Assembly: GCA_947485035.1 (NCBI GenBank)
Contig: CANKQN010000006.1
Span: 1 to 17,442 of the forward strand
From: Rickettsiales bacterium
GTDB lineage: Bacteria; Pseudomonadota; Alphaproteobacteria; Rickettsiales; Deianiraeaceae
DNA length: 17,442 bases
Reading direction: 5' to 3'
The position numbers and the translations under genes were made by a program. Positions 13,751-17,442 of this stretch are shown here, in pieces. A model generated the notes under the pieces. The model saw nothing but the letters and a program-made list of their open reading frames with translations. It was not told the DNA's origin and ran no database searches. How positions within the stretch are numbered: the stretch's first letter is position 1; each line of letters opens with the position of its first letter.

Positions 13751-15696
13751 GCCTTCTCCTTCAATAAAAATTCATCGGGTTTAATAGGAAAACTGTTCAT
13801 TTGTCTCCAAATTTCATATCCAATCGAAACCTTGTTCATGCTAATCCAGCCCTTAATGTTCGTGCCTTGCTTAATGTGGTTCATTTCAGGCCATGGGTCT
13901 TGGGTTGGGTCTGGAACTAATATTACACGAAACTTTCCATTGGCAGACATAGCCTGCTCAATAACCGCCACCTTTGCACCAAAAGTTCCAAGCGAAGTTG
14001 ATGGCCAACCGGATATCCTTAACGCTGGCCAGCCCTCAATTTGAATGCGTGCTTTTCTGCCAATGTGAATGAGGGATATATCGTTTGGATTTACAAACAT
14101 TTCAATTGCAGGACTTTTAATTGTTGGAACGAATATCGCAATGATTTCACCGGTGTAGACATATCCAGCGTTAGATTTTGCCTTAACCTGCATAATGAAA
14201 CCATCTTTTGGAGCAACAACCGTTTGTGCCATTTGCCTTGAAAGCTTGACATCAGTCTGTATTAACTTCGCTTTAATTTCGCTTTCGTATCCTGCAAGTT
14301 TTTGATATTCCATCGTTGCTTTTTCGAAATCTTTTTTTGAAGAAAGCCCTTGCGCATAAAGGTTTTTTTGTCTTTCGTAATTCAATTTACCAATTTCGCT
14401 TGAAGACTTGGCGTTGTTGTATTGCGATTTAATCGAGTCAAGTTCGAAGTGTAATTTTTGCATTAATTCTGGGTCGTTATCTGTGATATCGGCAATTTTA
14501 TCGCCTTTTTTCATATACTGCCCATCGCTTATATGCCACTTTGTAATCCTTCCGCTAACCAAAGTTGTTATGTCTTGAATACGGTCTTCTTGGTTGTAGG
14601 CGACAACCTTCCCAGTTCCTGCTGATGTTTGCCACCAAGGAACGAAAATTAACGCAACAATCACCAATGTTAAACAAAGTCCAATTATTTGCAGAAGTCT
14701 TTTATAAAATGGCGGTGTTGAAACTTTCTTCAACGAATTAAACTGGGTGGTATCGCCTTTGAAATGCCTGTTTGAAATATTTGTTATGAAATTTAATTTA
14801 TGCGAGGCGTTGAGCAATTCATAAATTGTTTTTAGGTTCTTCGCAAATTCACCCAAATTCATGAAAATTAGGGAAAATATAATTTCCGATGCAAGAAACT
14901 GCGGAATTGTGAGATATCCACGCAAAGTAAGGACGCTACAAAGTGTTAAAAACACTGCGTTTGCAATGGCGTATAGGAAGAAAAATATAATATTTTGCTT
15001 CAAAATAATCGCAGCATACTTATGCTTCTTATGTGCGTATTCAAACAGAAGTTGGTCGATTTGGGCAATTTTTTCTTCGCCGCTTGAATGAAGTGCGTGG
15101 GCGATTTTGTATCGTGAATCAAATTCTTTTTTGCATAAAATAAGCGAGCGAAGGAAGTATCGCTTGAATATTGCAAATATTATCGCAATAAGTGCAATGT
15201 TGAAAATTAGGAATGATATGTGATAAAACGCTGTAAGAATTAATCCAATAAAAATTTGCTGAATTAATAACGATGTTGAAAACAGGAAATTCCCGACATA
15301 CTTAATGATATTTTCAATTTCGGAATATGATTGAATGGAATCGATATAATTCTTTTGCTCCTTTTCACCATCAATCGGATTAAGTGCCATAAGTGCGACG
15401 GTGCTCATGAAAAATCGCTTTTCAAAATAAGCAAATGCGATAACCTGAATCACCTTCAACACGCCGTAGAATATCAAAAACGCAATAAGACACAGAATAA
15501 TCGTTACAACTGGCAAAACTGAAGCATTGGCAGAAATTTGACTTGCGATGTATTGTATTGAAAGTGGCAAAAGCAAGTTAAACGCACTGGCAATTACACC
15601 GTAGATTAAAATAATGACCATTAGCGATTTTTCTCGCCTTAATAATTGCAGGCAAACCGTGGCAAAATGCCTTACAGAAAGATATCTATCACTCAT
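13747..15696 (-). CDS. Fusion of ABC-exporter membrane domain with HlyD-type adaptor
   Basis: This 649-aa protein joins two parts normally made separately. Residues about 20-300 are an ABC-exporter-like membrane domain: helices near 25-50, 60-90, 132-152, 155-182 and 232-280, with cytoplasmic loops (ALHSSGEEKIAQIDQLLFEYAHKKHKY) and the TIPQFLASEIIFSLIFMNLGEF segment that precedes the ATPase in complete exporters. No Walker A, signature or Walker B motif follows. Instead there is a short linker (301-330), a further helix (333-353) and a HlyD adaptor: lipoyl-like half RIQDITTLVSGRITKWHISDGQYMKKGDKIADI (about 372-405), a coiled hairpin (408-485), second lipoyl half VVAPKDGFIMQV (493-505), and a beta-barrel with the Trp-rich GWPALRISGWPSTSLGTFG and DPWPEMNHIKQG. 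A tolC-type gene follows in a 4-bp overlap. The ATPase is expected in trans. Confidence 0.8.
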   Translation of the reverse strand: MSDRYLSVRHFATVCLQLLRREKSLMVIILIYGVIASAFNLLLPLSIQYIASQISANASVLPVVTIILCLIAFLIFYGVLKVIQVIAFAYFEKRFFMSTVALMALNPIDGEKEQKNYIDSIQSYSEIENIIKYVGNFLFSTSLLIQQIFIGLILTAFYHISFLIFNIALIAIIFAIFKRYFLRSLILCKKEFDSRYKIAHALHSSGEEKIAQIDQLLFEYAHKKHKYAAIILKQNIIFFFLYAIANAVFLTLCSVLTLRGYLTIPQFLASEIIFSLIFMNLGEFAKNLKTIYELLNASHKLNFITNISNRHFKGDTTQFNSLKKVSTPPFYKRLLQIIGLCLTLVIVALIFVPWWQTSAGTGKVVAYNQEDRIQDITTLVSGRITKWHISDGQYMKKGDKIADITDNDPELMQKLHFELDSIKSQYNNAKSSSEIGKLNYERQKNLYAQGLSSKKDFEKATMEYQKLAGYESEIKAKLIQTDVKLSRQMAQTVVAPKDGFIMQVKAKSNAGYVYTGEIIAIFVPTIKSPAIEMFVNPNDISLIHIGRKARIQIEGWPALRISGWPSTSLGTFGAKVAVIEQAMSANGKFRVILVPDPTQDPWPEMNHIKQGTNIKGWISMNKVSIGYEIWRQMNSFPIKPDEFLLKEKA

Positions 15697-15719
15697 AATT
15701 TCAAGCTAAACATAATGTT

Positions 15720-15747
15720 AATGTAATGGCACGGTGGCAAATGTCAA
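15720..15747 (-). promoter_or_regulatory. Candidate promoter of the ABC/HlyD-TolC operon
   Basis: On the minus strand a perfect TTGACA (15747-15742) is followed after 16 bp by TACATT (15725-15720), with transcription expected from about 15713, some 17 nt before the ATG at 15696. It sits in the 76-bp gap after cydB, so the transporter operon may have its own promoter. Confidence 0.5.
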
Positions 15748-15772
15748 GTTGAAATTCAACATGCAAAATGGC

Positions 15773-16783
15773 TTAATAGTATGTCAATTCCGTTGTCTTT
15801 CCTTTGAAGATGCGATATGTGAAAAATGTGTACCCAATAATTACGGGAACAACAATTATTGCACCAACAAAAATTATTAGCAAAGATTCCAGCGAACTTG
15901 CTGATTCCAAAATCGTCATTTTTTCCGGAACGACGAACGGGTAAAAACTGTATGCAATTCCTTGAAAACATATTACAAATAATGCAATTGTTAATCCAAA
16001 CGGTACCCAGCAGAGTTTATCGCCCTTCAATGGTAGCTTTTTTAGGAAAAACATCATATACAATATGATGGCACTTGCTAAAATTGGCAGTTGCATTAAG
16101 AAGAAAATGTTTGGTATTATGAACCATTTTGCAAAAATGCGTGGACTTACAAGTGGCGTTGCTATTGATACAATAGTCATACCGACTATTGTGCCATACA
16201 AACCAAACGATGCCCATTTTACTGCTTTTTTTTGCAATTCTCCCTCGGTTTTCATGATGAGCCAACTTGCACCAACCAAGCAATATCCAAAGCATAAACA
16301 TACCCCTACAACAACGGCAAAGATGTGCGAATAAATTGAATTTTCAAAGCCTAAAATATACATTCCAAGCATGTATCCTTGTGAAAACGATGTTATGATT
16401 GAGCCTGAAATAAATGCCATATTCCACGCTTTTTTGTGACGATCCTTCGCTTTTGCACGAAAATCGAATGAAACTCCGCGTAGGATAAGTCCGCAAAGCA
16501 TGATTGCAACGGGAAGATATAGCGATGTTAAAACAAGACCATAAGCCGCAGGAAATGCCACAAGTAAAAGCCCAACAGCAAGAACAAGCCAAGTTTCGTT
16601 TGCGTCCCAGAAAGGTCCAATTGAAGATACCATAACATCGCGTTCTTGGGGGTTTGCTCTTGACATTAAAATTCCAACGCCAAGGTCGTAGCCATCAAGA
16701 ACAACATAAACCAAAACCGCAACCCCAAGAAGAACCATAAACGCCATTGGAAGCCATTGATATGACCAAAAATATTCCATCAT
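15773..16783 (-). CDS. cydB: Cytochrome bd oxidase subunit II (CioB type)
   Basis: This 336-aa membrane protein is subunit II of the quinol oxidase that reduces oxygen to water at high affinity. Nine membrane helices are visible. The N-terminal helix carries VLDGYDLGVG, then FWDANETWLVLAVG, and LRGVSFDFRAKA, which follow the CioB (cyanide-insensitive oxidase) form more closely than E. coli CydB. The start overlaps cydA by 4 bp (ATGA). Two adjacent ATGs (16783 and 16780) are possible starts. Together with COQ7 and NuoJ the window supplies parts of a branched respiratory chain. Bd oxidases support microaerobic life and respiration under stress, a plausible trait in a host cell. Confidence 0.93.
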   Translation of the reverse strand: MMEYFWSYQWLPMAFMVLLGVAVLVYVVLDGYDLGVGILMSRANPQERDVMVSSIGPFWDANETWLVLAVGLLLVAFPAAYGLVLTSLYLPVAIMLCGLILRGVSFDFRAKAKDRHKKAWNMAFISGSIITSFSQGYMLGMYILGFENSIYSHIFAVVVGVCLCFGYCLVGASWLIMKTEGELQKKAVKWASFGLYGTIVGMTIVSIATPLVSPRIFAKWFIIPNIFFLMQLPILASAIILYMMFFLKKLPLKGDKLCWVPFGLTIALFVICFQGIAYSFYPFVVPEKMTILESASSLESLLIIFVGAIIVVPVIIGYTFFTYRIFKGKTTELTYY

Positions 16784-17442
16784 AGAGATTTATTAAAATT
16801 AATTTCACGCCTTGCCATGTAAAATATAACGGAAATGAATGATATTAAAAGCACTGTGTAAAGAATTAAGTACATTGCAAGAGTTGTTCCTATCATTGAA
16901 GATGTTACATTTTGAGCAACAGCATCAACGGTTTTCAGAACTCCATAAACCAAATACGGCTGCCTGCCAATTTCAGTAACATACCAACCCGCAATTGTTG
17001 CAATCCAGCCGGAAAATGTCATTCCAACCAAAGCCCAAAGCATTATTTTTGAAACATTGCCACCTTTTCGAAGTTGAAATGCACAAATGAACGCAACAAA
17101 AAGCATTGTGAAGCCAAGCCCAACCATTATTCTGAACGCATAAAACAGCGGAGCAACAGGCGGGTGGTTTTCAAAAGAATTCACGCCTTGAATTTCGCCG
17201 TCTGCTTTGTGGGTTAGAATTAAACTTGCAACATTTGGAACTTTAATTTCCATATAGTTCCTTTGGTCTTTATCGCTTACAAGGGCGAAAAGGCGAAGAT
17301 CTGCACCCTTTTCCGTTTCCCAAATGCCCTCCATTGCTGCAACTTTTGCCGGCTGGTGATGAAGAGTGTTGAGTCCGTGCATATCGCCAAGAAAAACTTG
17401 CAAAGGCATTGCAATTAATGCAAGATACACACCAAACTTCAA
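16780..17442 (-). CDS. cydA: Cytochrome bd oxidase subunit I (CioA type), 5' end cut by window
   Basis: The C-terminal 221 codons or so of the large heme-bearing subunit are present; the N-terminal half lies past 17442. Visible features are MHGLNTLHHQPAKVAAMEG, the FRIM stretch (Arg and the heme b558 Met ligand), GWYVTEIGRQPY, and the last helices. The loop between AAMEG and FRIM is short, so this is the short Q-loop class, fitting CioA. The usual GRQPW is GRQPY here, replacing the conserved Trp. The TTG codon at the window edge is internal, not a start. The gene overlaps cydB by 4 bp. Confidence 0.92.
   Translation of the reverse strand: MKFGVYLALIAMPLQVFLGDMHGLNTLHHQPAKVAAMEGIWETEKGADLRLFALVSDKDQRNYMEIKVPNVASLILTHKADGEIQGVNSFENHPPVAPLFYAFRIMVGLGFTMLFVAFICAFQLRKGGNVSKIMLWALVGMTFSGWIATIAGWYVTEIGRQPYLVYGVLKTVDAVAQNVTSSMIGTTLAMYLILYTVLLISFISVIFYMARREINFNKSL

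Noticed and set aside
3447..16783. Recoding of TGA as Trp
   Set aside because: TGA ends coq7, bioA, the SPOR gene, the transporter fusion and cydA at sensible positions, and Trp codons are TGG.
17440..17442. TTG at the right edge as a start of cydA
   Set aside because: It lies inside the conserved middle of CydA (just before the HGLNTLHHQPAKVAAMEG region); the real start is beyond the window.

Overview
The window reads as chromosomal DNA of an AT-rich alphaproteobacterium (roughly one third G+C by eye), most likely a Rickettsiales/Holosporales-like or other reduced lineage. The reasons are low G+C, short intergenic gaps, a COQ7-type ubiquinone hydroxylase, a cyanide-insensitive-type cytochrome bd oxidase, a complex I gene apart from its usual cluster, and few visible Shine-Dalgarno sequences. 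The genetic code is standard: TGA is used as a stop (coq7, cydA, the transporter fusion) and Trp is TGG. The lineage is an inference from gene content, because no rRNA gene is present.

Layout, left to right. Positions 1-1628 (-) hold nearly all of ribosomal protein S1. 1716-2342 (+) is the PLP-homeostasis protein of the YggS family. 2359-4379 (-) is a tight three-gene unit, transcribed as unknown 111-aa protein, then coq7, then a KpsS-like capsule-type protein. 4475-5755 (+) is bioA. After a 251-bp gap with two TGTTATA/TATAAC dyads, 6007-7681 (+) carries a farnesyl-diphosphate synthase, a YbaB-like protein and DNA polymerase III chi. 7738-8427 (-) is a SPOR-domain lipoprotein. 8530-12081 (+) is nuoJ, a gspF/pilC-type gene and lnt, nearly fused end to end, followed by two tiny overlapping frames. 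12338-15696 (-) is a two-gene envelope transporter locus: a fusion of an ABC-exporter membrane domain with a HlyD-type adaptor, then a TolC-type outer-membrane channel. 15773-17442 (-) is cydB and the 3' part of cydA.

Most of the window is housekeeping: translation, DNA replication, isoprenoid/ubiquinone metabolism, respiration, lipoprotein maturation and biotin. The parts that depart from the ordinary are the transporter fusion, which has the membrane domain of an ABC exporter but no ATPase domain and is joined to its own periplasmic adaptor; the KpsS-like gene translationally coupled to coq7; the lone gspF and lone nuoJ; an acidic Ser/Asp insertion in S1; and several inverted repeats and near-start TTGACA promoters. 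No tRNA, rRNA, CRISPR array, insertion sequence or phage gene was seen. No convincing intrinsic terminator was found.
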